A stretch of DNA of 64,000 nt from Saprospiraceae bacterium (GTDB lineage Bacteria > Bacteroidota > Bacteroidia > Chitinophagales > Saprospiraceae): the NCBI GenBank assembly GCA_041392805.1, contig JAWKLJ010000001.1:1364001-1428000 (forward strand). Direction: 5' to 3'. Positions 16,593-25,700 of the stretch are shown one piece after another (within the stretch, counting starts at the first letter, position 1; every line of letters begins with the position of its first letter). Under the pieces are notes generated by a model that saw only the letters and a program-made list of their open reading frames with translations, had not been told where the DNA came from and did not search any database. Made by a program: the position numbers and the translations under genes.

Positions 16593-17099
16593 GGTGAGGT
16601 TTGTGATGAAGGACTCCGCCATTAGCAGATTCGGCGTTAAAAAACAGTCTGTAACGAAGAGCCCGCACAAAAAACTGTTTGAGCTTCGAAGCAACCAGAA
16701 TCAGCTATAAATAATTGACAATCAACAATATTCGAGTAGTCACCTAAACCCAATGGCGAGTTTCTTTTTGTGCAACGTAGTGGAAGACTGTTTTAGCCTA
16801 ATCTGCGTTAGGCGGCGGTTTTGGCTCCACCTTTTCCCGCGAAAAGGTGGAAAAGCAAATGTTGTTGCCAAGTATCCTGGTAATACCCTGTCACCCAAGC
16901 CTATAAAAGACCATAAGTACGCAAACCTAACGTGGTAATTAGGAACTAAATCAATGCACCTTTTTGATCCCCCCTGCGCCATTTTTACCAATGGTTGAAA
17001 AATCCTTACCGTTGATTGAAAAGCTTTTCAAAACAAACGATTTGCCCTTTCCTTTGTGGACGTTCATTCAAACCATTTACTAAATCAAAAAAAAATTAC
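16593..17099. other. Intergenic stretch with two hairpins, no gene
   Basis: There is no supported gene in 507 bp. AAACAGT (16642-16648) and ACTGTTT (16674-16680) form a 7-bp stem that may end the regulator transcript, though no T-tract follows. CCACCTTTTC (16827-16836) pairs perfectly with GAAAAGGTGG (16841-16850) around CCGC. Both look like fragments of dispersed intergenic repeats. The A-rich stretch before 17100 is a typical Bacteroidota translation leader. Confidence 0.45.
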
Positions 17100-17852
17100 A
17101 TGAAAACTTTCAATCCACGGATTAACTTCCCAAAAAACTTGATCTTATTGGCTATGTTAAGCACACTTTTGTTCAGCACGGCTTGTGAAAAAGCCTCGGT
17201 GAAAACCATGGAAGAACCCATTACCACAGAAGAAACGGTTGCCTTAGTTGAAGCTGCCCTGGTGAGTGGGGCAGAAGGAATTACCAACGAATTGGAGGAT
17301 GCCATTTATGCAGCTGAACTGGTTTTAGAAAAAACTTTGACGAATGTCTATTGTGGTGTAAACAAAGATAGTACCTTAAGTCGAAATTTCAGCAGTGCGC
17401 GTTTTTCTGGTCAGTACAACACCAGTTGGCAATGGATCCTAAATTGTAATGAGCAGGAAATCCCCACCAGCCTTGATTTTAAACGCAAAGCGACCGGTGA
17501 CTACGAATCTTTGCGGTTATTATCAAATGACGAAGCAAATGGTACTTGGTCAATGTCCAACCTGGTCACCGGAACTGCCTACTTATTCAATGGCTCCTAC
17601 ATCCGCAAAGGCAATCAGCAATCTAAAGTGAGGGAACAAAAAAGCTTTACTTCAACGGTTGAATTCAATTTAACTGGACTAAGTGTTGGCAAAATCAAAC
17701 GCCAAATAACAGATGGTACAGCAACTTTGTTGGTAAGCGGACAAAGCTCAAGTGGTGAAAGTTTCAGTATCACAGGTAGTGTAGATTTTTTGGGTGATGG
17801 CGCGGCGGTCATAACGATCAACGGACAATCCTATCCCATTGATTTATATTAA
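17100..17852 (+). CDS. Lipoprotein of unknown function
   Basis: The ATG at 17100 is chosen because it opens a lipoprotein signal (MKTFNPRINFPKNLILLAMLSTLLFSTAC) with the acceptor Cys at residue 29; the frame is open further up to 17016 with no signal sequence sense. The mature 222 residues begin with an acidic segment and then look beta-rich, with alternating strands (VEFNLTGLSVGKIKRQITDGTATLLVSGQSSSGESFSITGSVDF). No catalytic motif is seen. No family is recognised. It is monocistronic with a clear terminator behind it. Confidence 0.75.
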   Translation: MKTFNPRINFPKNLILLAMLSTLLFSTACEKASVKTMEEPITTEETVALVEAALVSGAEGITNELEDAIYAAELVLEKTLTNVYCGVNKDSTLSRNFSSARFSGQYNTSWQWILNCNEQEIPTSLDFKRKATGDYESLRLLSNDEANGTWSMSNLVTGTAYLFNGSYIRKGNQQSKVREQKSFTSTVEFNLTGLSVGKIKRQITDGTATLLVSGQSSSGESFSITGSVDFLGDGAAVITINGQSYPIDLY

Positions 17853-17903
17853 TTATCCCTTTCAAAACAATCCCCAAAACAGTCCGGAATAAAACAATGG
17901 ACG

Positions 17904-17935
17904 CCCATTCCTGCACTTGCGGGGGTGGGTTTTTT
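17904..17935 (+). terminator. Intrinsic terminator after the lipoprotein gene
   Basis: CCCATTCCTGC (17904-17914) pairs with GCGGGGGTGGG (17919-17929) over 11 positions, three of them G-U, around ACTT, followed by six T. It lies 51 bp after the stop codon. Confidence 0.8.
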
Positions 17936-17940
17936 AGTTT

Positions 17941-17979
17941 AGGATTGTGTAAAGGATAAGTTATTCTTTACACAATCCT
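17941..17979. repeat. Perfect 14-bp inverted repeat
   Basis: AGGATTGTGTAAAG (17941-17954) and its exact complement (17966-17979) are separated by 11 bp. It directly follows the terminator. It may be a second, factor-dependent stop or an operator; no T-tract follows. Confidence 0.6.
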
Positions 17980-18619
17980 TAGTTGCAAAAAAAAGGAAGC
18001 CCGACTACCATAAAGGAAGCCAGGCGACCGAAAACCGATTTAAGTACGACTTGGTTTGCTTCGAAGAAGCAAATTCTTTATATAACTATGTTTGGGTTAC
18101 GCTTAATGAACCTAGTTTGGAGAAGAATGCCAAAAATGATGCTTGAAAAGCACCAAGGTGTTTAGTTTTATCTTTTGAAGAGGGAACAAAGCAGGAGACC
18201 AAGGTTTAAAGCTTATATTGGTACAATAATTGTGCCTAATATAGAAAAAACGTAGGTTTGGGTAGATTTTAGGAGGTAATAAACCAGGGGTAATGGCTGA
18301 AAGTAATAATCCTATAACAAATTTAGTAAAAAAATGAATATTCCCAATACATTGTAGTGAGCAATTTTTCAGAAGGCAAAATCAAACAGCTGCTATGGAG
18401 GGAAAAAAAAGCCTGGCAAAGGAGCCAGGCAAATGTTTGCATCAGTATTGTGTGTTAAAGTCCCCCTTTTAATCGATAGTAAACAGTACTTAGTATACTA
18501 TTTTCCTAAAAGGCCATTCAAATCTACGCTAAAGGAGGAGACTTGGAAACCACATCTTGATGTGGTATAGGAGGTAAGGGCTTAAATTTGTATAAAAATT
18601 CATCTTCATTTAAAGTTTC
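17980..18619. other. Intergenic stretch, 640 bp
   Basis: No gene is seen. A stem GCCTGGC (18411-18417)/GCCAGGC (18424-18430) is preceded by eight A, so it would act as an intrinsic terminator only for transcripts on the minus strand, although no minus-strand gene ends there. An unnoticed small minus-strand transcript starting near 18500-18600 is possible but unsupported. Confidence 0.35.
18549..18590 (+). promoter_or_regulatory. Palindromic operator candidate next to a TAnnTTTG box
   Basis: ACCACATC-TT-GATGTGGT (18549-18566) is an 18-bp perfect palindrome. TAAATTTG at 18583-18590 matches the Bacteroidota -7 box and lies 29 bp before the ATG of the 398-aa secreted protein. The palindrome would overlap the -33 region, as a repressor or activator site would. 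No good TTTG is seen at the -33 position. Confidence 0.4.
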
Positions 18620-19816
18620 ATGGGTAAGAAAAGGTTCCTATTGTTAATGATGTTTATGCCGTTTTATTTGGCTGGTCAAAATTTAGATGGCAAATGGGTT
18701 GGCTGGTTGAGTCAGGATGGAAAACAAGATACTTTTTATTATGAGATCAATATTAGTGTAAAAGGGGCTGCCATTAGTGGTGTTGCTTTTTCTAGTTTGA
18801 ATGAAGGGAAGATACGGGCTCGCTTTGTACTCTCCGGGGTAAAACAAGAAGGGAAAATAGTCATACAGGAAGTATCGCAAATTGAACCCGAAAGCCCCAA
18901 GTGGTGCTTTAAATACATGATACTATCCCCGCTGACACCTGAGGCGGATGTGTATACGGGGACCTGGAAAGCGGATGGATGTACACCTGGTAAGGTTTTT
19001 TTGGCCAGGCCCCACGTGAAAAGTATTAAGGAGACGGAGGGACCTTTTACGTATGAAGGGCGGTGGACGGGCTATTTATCGCAATCTGACCGGCCCTATG
19101 GCTTTTTCTTCGAAGTGGAATTGAAACCGAATGGAGAAGGCTTATCGTTTATTGTTTCGGAAGGAAACGGCGGAACAGCCACCCATGCTTTACATTGGGA
19201 TACCTTGACAGAAGCCGCCCACTTGAGATTGATAGAAAACCGGGTAGTCGAAAAAACAGATGCCAAATGGCCTTGGTGCATCAAACACGCCGAATTATTT
19301 TTGACTAAAGAAGAAGATAAATACTTGCTGGATGGCGATTGGTCAGGTTATATTGAGGGCAACGACCCCGACCATGGCGCCTGTGCACCAGGCACACTTC
19401 ACCTGGAACGCCCCATTATGAAAAAAGAAATGCAAATAAAGGCTATGCAGGCCTTCGATCCCTATCAGGCGGAACACCAGCGGACAGTAAAAATAGATAA
19501 GGTGATTCAGGTCCAAAGTAAAAGCTTGAAAATCAAAGTGTGGGATAATGGCACGGTTGATGGCGATGTAGTGACCTTATTATTGAATGGCAAAAAAATC
19601 CTGGACAATTTCCGAGTAGATAAACGAAAATGGAGTATTCCTGTCGAAATCTTGGAGGGCGACAATTTCCTAATTCTTCATGCGGAGGACCTGGGGGATA
19701 TCACACCCAATACGGTTGCCGTGTCTATCTATGATGGGGTGAAGGAAGAGATCATCATTTTAAGCTCCAACCTGGAGGTAAGCGGCGCTATCTTGATCAA
19801 GCCTTTTCGCTTTTGA
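18620..19816 (+). CDS. Secreted protein with two homologous N-terminal repeats and a C-terminal beta domain
   Basis: MGKKRFLLLMMFMPFYLAGQ is a signal peptide, so the protein is exported. Two related units of about 115 residues follow: LDGKWVGWLSQDGKQDTFYYEI ... WCFKYMILSP ... GTWKADGCTPGKVFLARP, and YEGRWTGYLSQSDRPYGFFFEV ... WCIKHAELFLT ... GDWSGYIEGN ... CAPGTLHLERP. Each keeps G-x-W-x-G-x-L-S-Q, a W-C pair, and a late Cys before PG, so a disulfide per unit is likely. Residues about 285-398 (VWDNGTVDGDVVTLLLNGKKIL ... GDNFLILHAEDLGDITPNTVAV) are a beta domain met in other Saprospiraceae surface proteins. Function is unknown. Confidence 0.7.
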   Translation: MGKKRFLLLMMFMPFYLAGQNLDGKWVGWLSQDGKQDTFYYEINISVKGAAISGVAFSSLNEGKIRARFVLSGVKQEGKIVIQEVSQIEPESPKWCFKYMILSPLTPEADVYTGTWKADGCTPGKVFLARPHVKSIKETEGPFTYEGRWTGYLSQSDRPYGFFFEVELKPNGEGLSFIVSEGNGGTATHALHWDTLTEAAHLRLIENRVVEKTDAKWPWCIKHAELFLTKEEDKYLLDGDWSGYIEGNDPDHGACAPGTLHLERPIMKKEMQIKAMQAFDPYQAEHQRTVKIDKVIQVQSKSLKIKVWDNGTVDGDVVTLLLNGKKILDNFRVDKRKWSIPVEILEGDNFLILHAEDLGDITPNTVAVSIYDGVKEEIIILSSNLEVSGAILIKPFRF

Positions 19817-19824
19817 TGAAGGGA

Positions 19825-19910
19825 ATGGCAATTTCAATCAAAATCAAAATTTCAATATCAATGCACCTGTGTCGCTGTGGCTTGCCCTAAACCTCCACTA
19901 CCACCACGTC
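19825..19910. repeat. Dispersed composite repeat, copy 1
   Basis: A low-complexity run of TTTCAATCAAAATCAAAA words (19830-19860) is followed by TGTGTCGCTGTGGCTTGCCC and AAACCTCCACTACC. The same two-part layout recurs at about 22480-22570. It lies between convergent genes. Confidence 0.7.
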
Positions 19911-19953
19911 AAAAAACACACACGCCATACCTTTCACACTCCCACATACTCAC

Positions 19954-21543
19954 CTAGGCCAATACCTTCAAGGCTTTTGGTGCCGACAAGTGTTGTGTTA
20001 GCCGCGATACAATGAGGATAGACAACAATCCCGAAACCATGGCTAAGGTTCTAAAAGGAAACAAAACGACGCCGTCTTCTATCATTGGGTAGGGGAGTAG
20101 AATAGGTAGACCCAAAGTCGGATCACCGCCACCGAAACGAAGGATAAAAGCCACCGAAAAGCCCGCTACAGCACCAATCGTATTGGCTTTTGGATCAAAA
20201 AGGGCGCAGACGAGCGGCGGGAACAGCAGGCAGTATACAAAGTCGCTGCACAAAAACCATAACTCATACACGCTTTTTATGTTTAGGGCGAGGATGGTGG
20301 CCGCAATGCCTATGATCCAAATACATTGCTGAATAACCTTTTGTAGTTTTTTGGGGCCAATATCCGGCTTGACCAAAGGTTTGAAAACATTCCAGGCACC
20401 CATTGAGGAGGCCGAGAGGATGGAGGAATCGACTGAAGACATAACAGCTGCGGCAACAGCGCCTAAGGCAATGGTCCCCACCCAGCTAGGGGTTAAATAG
20501 CGTGCTACCCAAGGCAAGGTAGTAGCTGCATCAGTTGGTGGCGTTAAGCCCATCCCCGTCCAATCTGCCGCTACACTAGCGATACCTATTAAAACAGGTG
20601 GGATGGCTGCGATCAGGCAAACTATCCCAGCCAGCAGCGAAAGGCGGACCGCCGTTTTTTCATCCTTAGCAGAAAGCACCCTTTGGAAATACACTTGCCA
20701 GGGGATGCCGCCAAATACCAATAACAAAGCGTAATCCCACCAATTCCAATAATAGCTTCCCAGTGCTTCTTTACTAGGCAGGAAATTGGCGCTTACTCCT
20801 TTTTTTTCTTGATAAATAGACCAGGCCAGATCCCAACCACCGACTGCTTCTAATGCATACGGAACCACCAGGAACAAACCTATAAGCAAGATGATCATTT
20901 GTACCAAATCCGTTAATGCTACGGCCCATAGACCTCCTAAGGCAGTGTAAGCGATGGCAATCAGGGCTGAGAGTACAATGGCTGGCGCTATTTCCAAACC
21001 AAGAACGGTTCCAAAAGTGCTACCCAGTGCCGTGAGAATAGCTGCTGTCCAAAAAATTTCTCCTGATAAGGCTGGTAGAAACAAAACAGCAGTCATTCGC
21101 TTGCCAAAGCGCTGCTCCAAAGGATCCAACATCGTTCGAAAGCGAAAATGGCGCATTTTTCGAGCAAAAAATAAGCCGCCTATAATCAGGCTTAAAGCAT
21201 AGCCCCAGGGCGCTTGCACCCAGACCAAACCCGCATCGGCCGTGTATTCTGCCGTCCCATTAATGTAGCCGCCGCCAACCCAGGTGGCACTCATGGTAAA
21301 AACTGCTATCCCCAAGGGGATTTGCCGACCGGCCAGCATAATGCCTGTACTATCTGTGGCCTGCTTGAGGGTCGCCGCGTAGGCACCCAACCCAAAAATC
21401 AGGGTATAAAAAATCATCATTGAAAAAAAAGCCGACCAATTGACGTCCAGGTGAGTAAAAAAATAGAGATATAGGCCAATTAGTCCTAGGAATAATAATA
21501 GGGCTAGCGTAGGTATTACTACTTTTCGCGTCTTATCCTGCAT
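19954..21543 (-). CDS. Sodium:solute symporter, high-affinity choline transporter-like
   Basis: The 529-residue membrane protein has about 13 hydrophobic helices, the normal SSS (LeuT-fold) size. ATWVGGGYINGTAEYTADAGLVWVQAPWGYALSLIIGGLFFARKMR, TMLDPLEQRFGKRM, ALGGLWAVALTDLVQM and AAVMSSVDSSILSASSMGAWNV are typical of the SLC5A7/CHT1 branch that moves choline with Na+. The adjacent divergent phosphatidylcholine synthase gene supports choline as substrate. Choline specificity is inference from family likeness and neighbourhood; the symporter assignment itself is firm. Confidence 0.85.
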   Translation of the reverse strand: MQDKTRKVVIPTLALLLFLGLIGLYLYFFTHLDVNWSAFFSMMIFYTLIFGLGAYAATLKQATDSTGIMLAGRQIPLGIAVFTMSATWVGGGYINGTAEYTADAGLVWVQAPWGYALSLIIGGLFFARKMRHFRFRTMLDPLEQRFGKRMTAVLFLPALSGEIFWTAAILTALGSTFGTVLGLEIAPAIVLSALIAIAYTALGGLWAVALTDLVQMIILLIGLFLVVPYALEAVGGWDLAWSIYQEKKGVSANFLPSKEALGSYYWNWWDYALLLVFGGIPWQVYFQRVLSAKDEKTAVRLSLLAGIVCLIAAIPPVLIGIASVAADWTGMGLTPPTDAATTLPWVARYLTPSWVGTIALGAVAAAVMSSVDSSILSASSMGAWNVFKPLVKPDIGPKKLQKVIQQCIWIIGIAATILALNIKSVYELWFLCSDFVYCLLFPPLVCALFDPKANTIGAVAGFSVAFILRFGGGDPTLGLPILLPYPMIEDGVVLFPFRTLAMVSGLLSILIVSRLTQHLSAPKALKVLA

Positions 21544-21618
21544 GTTGAGTTGTCGCTGTTGCTTGATGTGCCAAGGTAGGTATTTTTCACGTTATTTATT
21601 TATTACCTTTACTCCAAT

Positions 21619-22323
21619 ATGAAAGAAAGGCCTGTAACACAAAGACTATTAGCCTGGAGTGTCCATCTATTTACTGCCAGCGGTTTGCTCGCAGGATTTA
21701 TGGCAATGCTGGCTATTAATGAGAAGGGGTGGCGAGAAGCAATGTTGTGGTTGCTTTTGGCACTTTTTATTGATGCCATCGATGGCACCTTTGCCCGCCT
21801 GTTCAGGGTACGAGAAACATTGCCCTTTATGGACGGCAAAATGATTGATTATGTTGTCGATTTTATCAATTACGCACTAGTGCCTGCTTATTTCTTTTAT
21901 ATGGTAGACCTGGTACCCGGCTATTGGGGTATCGGTTTGACTTTTCTGATCTTAATGACCTCCGCCATCTATTACGGAAAGGAGGGGATGGTCTCTGATG
22001 ATATGCATTTCGTCGGCTTTCCCGTGTTGTGGAACCTCATTGTCTTTTTGCTGGTCTTCGTCATTACTTTACCTCCAGTAGGCAATGCTGTTACGATTGT
22101 ATTTTTTGCTGTTTTACATTTTGTACCCATCAAATTTGCCTATCCCAGCCGGGCTATTCGGTTCAAAAACCTAACCCTGGCCGTCTCTTTTTTTACTTTG
22201 TTGGCTATGTTTTGGGCGATCTGGATTTTCCCGGAGCGAGAGGGTTGGCTAAGTGGGATGGTTTTGGCAGGTATACTTTATTATCTCGGCTTAGCTTTGT
22301 ATGAAACTTTCTGGGGGGATTAG
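21619..22323 (+). CDS. pcs: Phosphatidylcholine synthase (CDP-diacylglycerol:choline type)
   Basis: It condenses choline with CDP-diacylglycerol to form phosphatidylcholine at the inner membrane. The CDP-alcohol phosphotransferase motif appears as LFIDAIDGTFARLFRV ... MDGKMIDYVVDFINYALVP, carrying the catalytic Asp residues (DxxDG...R...D...D). The wording after it (VPAYFFYMVDLVP, DDMHFVGFPVLWNL, FVPIKFAYPSR) is that of bacterial Pcs. Length (234 aa) and eight hydrophobic helices agree. It is divergent from the choline-type symporter with 75 bp between them, so the shared spacer may coordinate uptake and use. Confidence 0.88.
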   Translation: MKERPVTQRLLAWSVHLFTASGLLAGFMAMLAINEKGWREAMLWLLLALFIDAIDGTFARLFRVRETLPFMDGKMIDYVVDFINYALVPAYFFYMVDLVPGYWGIGLTFLILMTSAIYYGKEGMVSDDMHFVGFPVLWNLIVFLLVFVITLPPVGNAVTIVFFAVLHFVPIKFAYPSRAIRFKNLTLAVSFFTLLAMFWAIWIFPEREGWLSGMVLAGILYYLGLALYETFWGD

Positions 22324-22330
22324 GGGGCCT

Positions 22331-22703
22331 TTCAATCAAAATTAAAATGTCAATTAAAATTAAAATTAAAATCTCTGCCTGCCGGAGGCGGGAAAATGCC
22401 GTCTGCGTCGCTGCGCCGCTGGTACACGAGCTCAAGCTATATCGCAGCGACTTCAATGGCAAAGGACATTCAAGGCCTTGAATCAAAATTAAAATTAAAA
22501 TCAAAATCAAAATGGTAATATCTCTTGTGTCGCTGTGGCTTGCCCCAAACCTCCACTACCTCTCCACCTCCAATAACTCCACGTCCCCCAAAAAAAACTA
22601 GCAATTTCAATCAAAATCAAAATGAAAATACGAAGAGAACATACGACTTCAAGACCTACAACCAAAATATCAATCAAAATTAAAATGTCTTCTGCGTCGC
22701 TGA
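22331..22703. repeat. Cluster of dispersed composite repeats (copies 2-4)
   Basis: This 356-bp spacer between convergent genes holds no gene. TCAATCAAAATTAAAAT-type runs occur at 22331-22372, 22481-22513 and 22602-22685, each followed by a GTCGCTG-containing unit (TCTGCGTCGCTG or TGTGTCGCTGTGGC). The last copy runs into the 3' end of the giant gene and supplies its final codons (SATQKTF). A GCCTGCCGGAGGC segment lies at about 22377-22390. Confidence 0.75.
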
Positions 22704-25700
22704 GTCATTAGGCGGTTTAAGTTTCTTTTCCAATACTTCCAGCACCACCTCCATATCATAGCCTTCTTCGGTTTCTCTAAATTGCTTACGAAAAACATCT
22801 GCTGCTGGCCATTCCGGGAAGAGGTGGCGTAATTCCGCTTCATTTCGGATGAGCCAGATATTTATGTCTTCCCAACTTAGCCTGCCAAGGGAAGGTAGCA
22901 GGGTGACGGCATCGAAGCTTTTGGCAACATTGCGGAGCCAGCCAATCTGCTCATCGGCGTTATTTCGGCGGAATACTTTTTGAAAACTGCCGGCGTTGGG
23001 CGCTTCAGGTAAGTCGAGGGCTATCGCTACGATGGTTTGTTTAAAAGGGAAGTCAAACAATTTTTCTGCTTCACTTTGCAACCAATTGATCAGACCGGTA
23101 CGGTGGGCATACCAATCCCCTTCGAAGTGAATAAGCGCCAGCACTGAAGCTGTGTTAGGAGGCGTTTTCAGATTTCTCCATTTTTTCAACATATTAGGCA
23201 AGTGCCTTTTTATGCCTTCTAACCCTTCTTTGGCGGCAAAAGAAACCGTATCAAAAACAAAATAGTTGTCTTTTATGACTTCTTCAAAGGCGCTTTTTAG
23301 TTGAAGCAACGCATGCTTGGGCGCTGATTGAGTTGGGGCAGGCAGGAGGAATATTTGATAGGGTAGTTTAAGACCACGTAGCGTTATCGCAAACTGTTCG
23401 ACTTGTTCGGTTCTGCCCAAATTTGCGAGCAGTCGCTGCCATACCGTTGGCGATATCGTTTCTGCGGCCACTTGCCCAGCCCTTAAATCATTCCAGAATG
23501 TCTGGAAACGGAGCCAGAAAGGTTGATGGACGCCTGCATTGGGGCCAATACTTAGGTTTGTATCTTCTGTTAATCCTCTAAAATGAATCCATTGTTGACT
23601 TTCTTCGTAATAATTAAATTGGAAGAGACTATTACTATGAGCTGGTTGGTTAAAGTGATAGTTGTTGAATATGAATGGGGAAAGCTCTAATAGGCCGTTT
23701 TCTAGATTTCTTTGAAACTGAATGCTTTCGGCCAGTTTTTTTATACTTATCGCAATTTCTAGATAGGCTTCTTCTTTTGATGACCAAACGGAAATGGGTT
23801 TTTTATTGGAAGGAAGTGGTGCAATATCCGAAAAGGCCGTGGTTTCAAACAAGCTAGGGTTTTGAATGATCGGAAGAACCCGTTTTTCTCGCAAAAGGAA
23901 GTCTAGATTGCCATTCAGGCTTTCTTCTTCAAAAAAGAAAAACAAAAAAGCGGGATTGATTAGGCAGGCGACTATGGATATATCTGCCATATTTTGTCGG
24001 TTTACCGCATCTTTAGTGATGTCAAAGCCTTTGATAAGTATCAGCCCTTTGGTCTGAAGTGGGCTCAGAAATTGCACAAGCTCGTCAAACGCTACTTTTG
24101 AACTATCAGAAGTATATAGAAATGCGATTTCGACTAGTTCCATTTGCAAAAGACTTGTTGAATGCCTAAAGTATACGGTTTGAGGGTGCATGGGTGTTGT
24201 CGTTTCTTCTTTTTGTTCAGAAATAGTAAGGCCAAAGCTGATACTGGATTGAATATAATCTCCGCCTTGTTGTGGACTTATCACTTCTCCCACTGCCACG
24301 ATGGATTTTCCAAATAAAAAACTGACGCGTTTAAACCAATCGATAAGGGTACGGTAATTATGTAAAATAGGGCGATTATAAAGTGCGGGGTCAATGGCTT
24401 CTGCATCGGAAACACTTTCTACGTCTGCTAACACCGGTAATTGGGGGGACCTTATTAATGCTTTTAAGGAATCATCCTGTTCAAAAAAGCTAAGCGGACC
24501 AGTTAGCCCCGCGAGGCCATTTAATAAATCACCTGTGCTAGTTGTGCCACTCAGCCAATTAGGCTGTTGCAGCCCCTTTGCCAACAAGTCAGTTATTGGT
24601 GCAGTTGGTTGTTGAAATGCCAAACCCTGTTGGAGCAACCCGATCAGAATCGTATTTAATAATCGAATACTCGCCTGATAAGTGTCATGAGTAAAAAACA
24701 ATTGGTCTGCTGGTTGATCTGTCCCCAATAGTTTAGCCAAGTAAATGCCAATAGGGTAGGGGAAGTAAGCGGCAATGAATTCGTGTCTCTTTTTTGCAAT
24801 GTCAAGCGCACTAGCCTCCTTTTCCAGATTAGCCACTTCGTTGGGGTAAAAGGCCCCTAAAATATCCAACAATTGATCGGTAAATTGAGATTTATAAATA
24901 ACAAAATCTACAGGCGCCGAATTGGCTTTGAAGAAGGGCTTGAAATACCTTAAAGTAACATTCAGAAACGCTTCCAGGTCATTTACAAAAGCTTCCTCCT
25001 CTTTATAGTTGTCGACGATTGGTGCGGCAGGCCAAGGATTACCCAACTGACTCACAAGATGTGTCGGCCACTCACAAGTTTCTACCATTAGGATAGAGAC
25101 AGGCAAATCGATTGCCATTTTTCGAATCTGCACTTGCCGAACCAATTCAAGACTTGCTTGGTCGGTCAACCATTCGGGTTCCAGCAAAATAAAGACCCAT
25201 TGCGCCTCCTGCAATTTATCTTCCCAGCTGTTTTCCTGGATGGGTACATACTTTTGCATGTTAATTTTCTGCTCTTGCCAAAGGTTGTGTTTGTAAATGT
25301 CGTAGGGGAGGCCCCGTTTATCAAGGATTTTTTCCAGGTAACTGGAAAAGTTGAAATTATCATTCGATTGGGAAATGAAAACCCGTAATTCCTTGGCTGA
25401 TCCGACTAAATATTGATGGACTAATGCCGTTTCAAGATCTAAACCTTCGACTTCAGGCCATCCCTTTCTAAATTGTTGAATGGCTTCCTCCTTATTTTTT
25501 TCGGCCACTCTCCGCATGAAACCATTATCAACTAGAAATTCGCGGAATTGTAAATCTTCCCAATCTGCTGTAAATAAAAAAGCTTGGTGGAATTGAGTTG
25601 GGTTCCCAAAAACGACGGGTGTTTGGGTGTTTCCGGTATGCATTAAATGGATGGCTGCCCTGGTTTTTCTGATCAAGGCCTGGTGAGAAATGGGTTGCTG

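Noticed and set aside
16740..16991. 83-aa minus-strand ORF and 61-aa plus-strand ORF
   Set aside because: Both overlap a hairpin-containing intergenic repeat and have no signal, domain or neighbour support.
22205..22510. Minus-strand ORF with LILILI runs
   Set aside because: It is an artefact of the AT-rich dispersed repeat read in frame; it also overlaps the phosphatidylcholine synthase gene.
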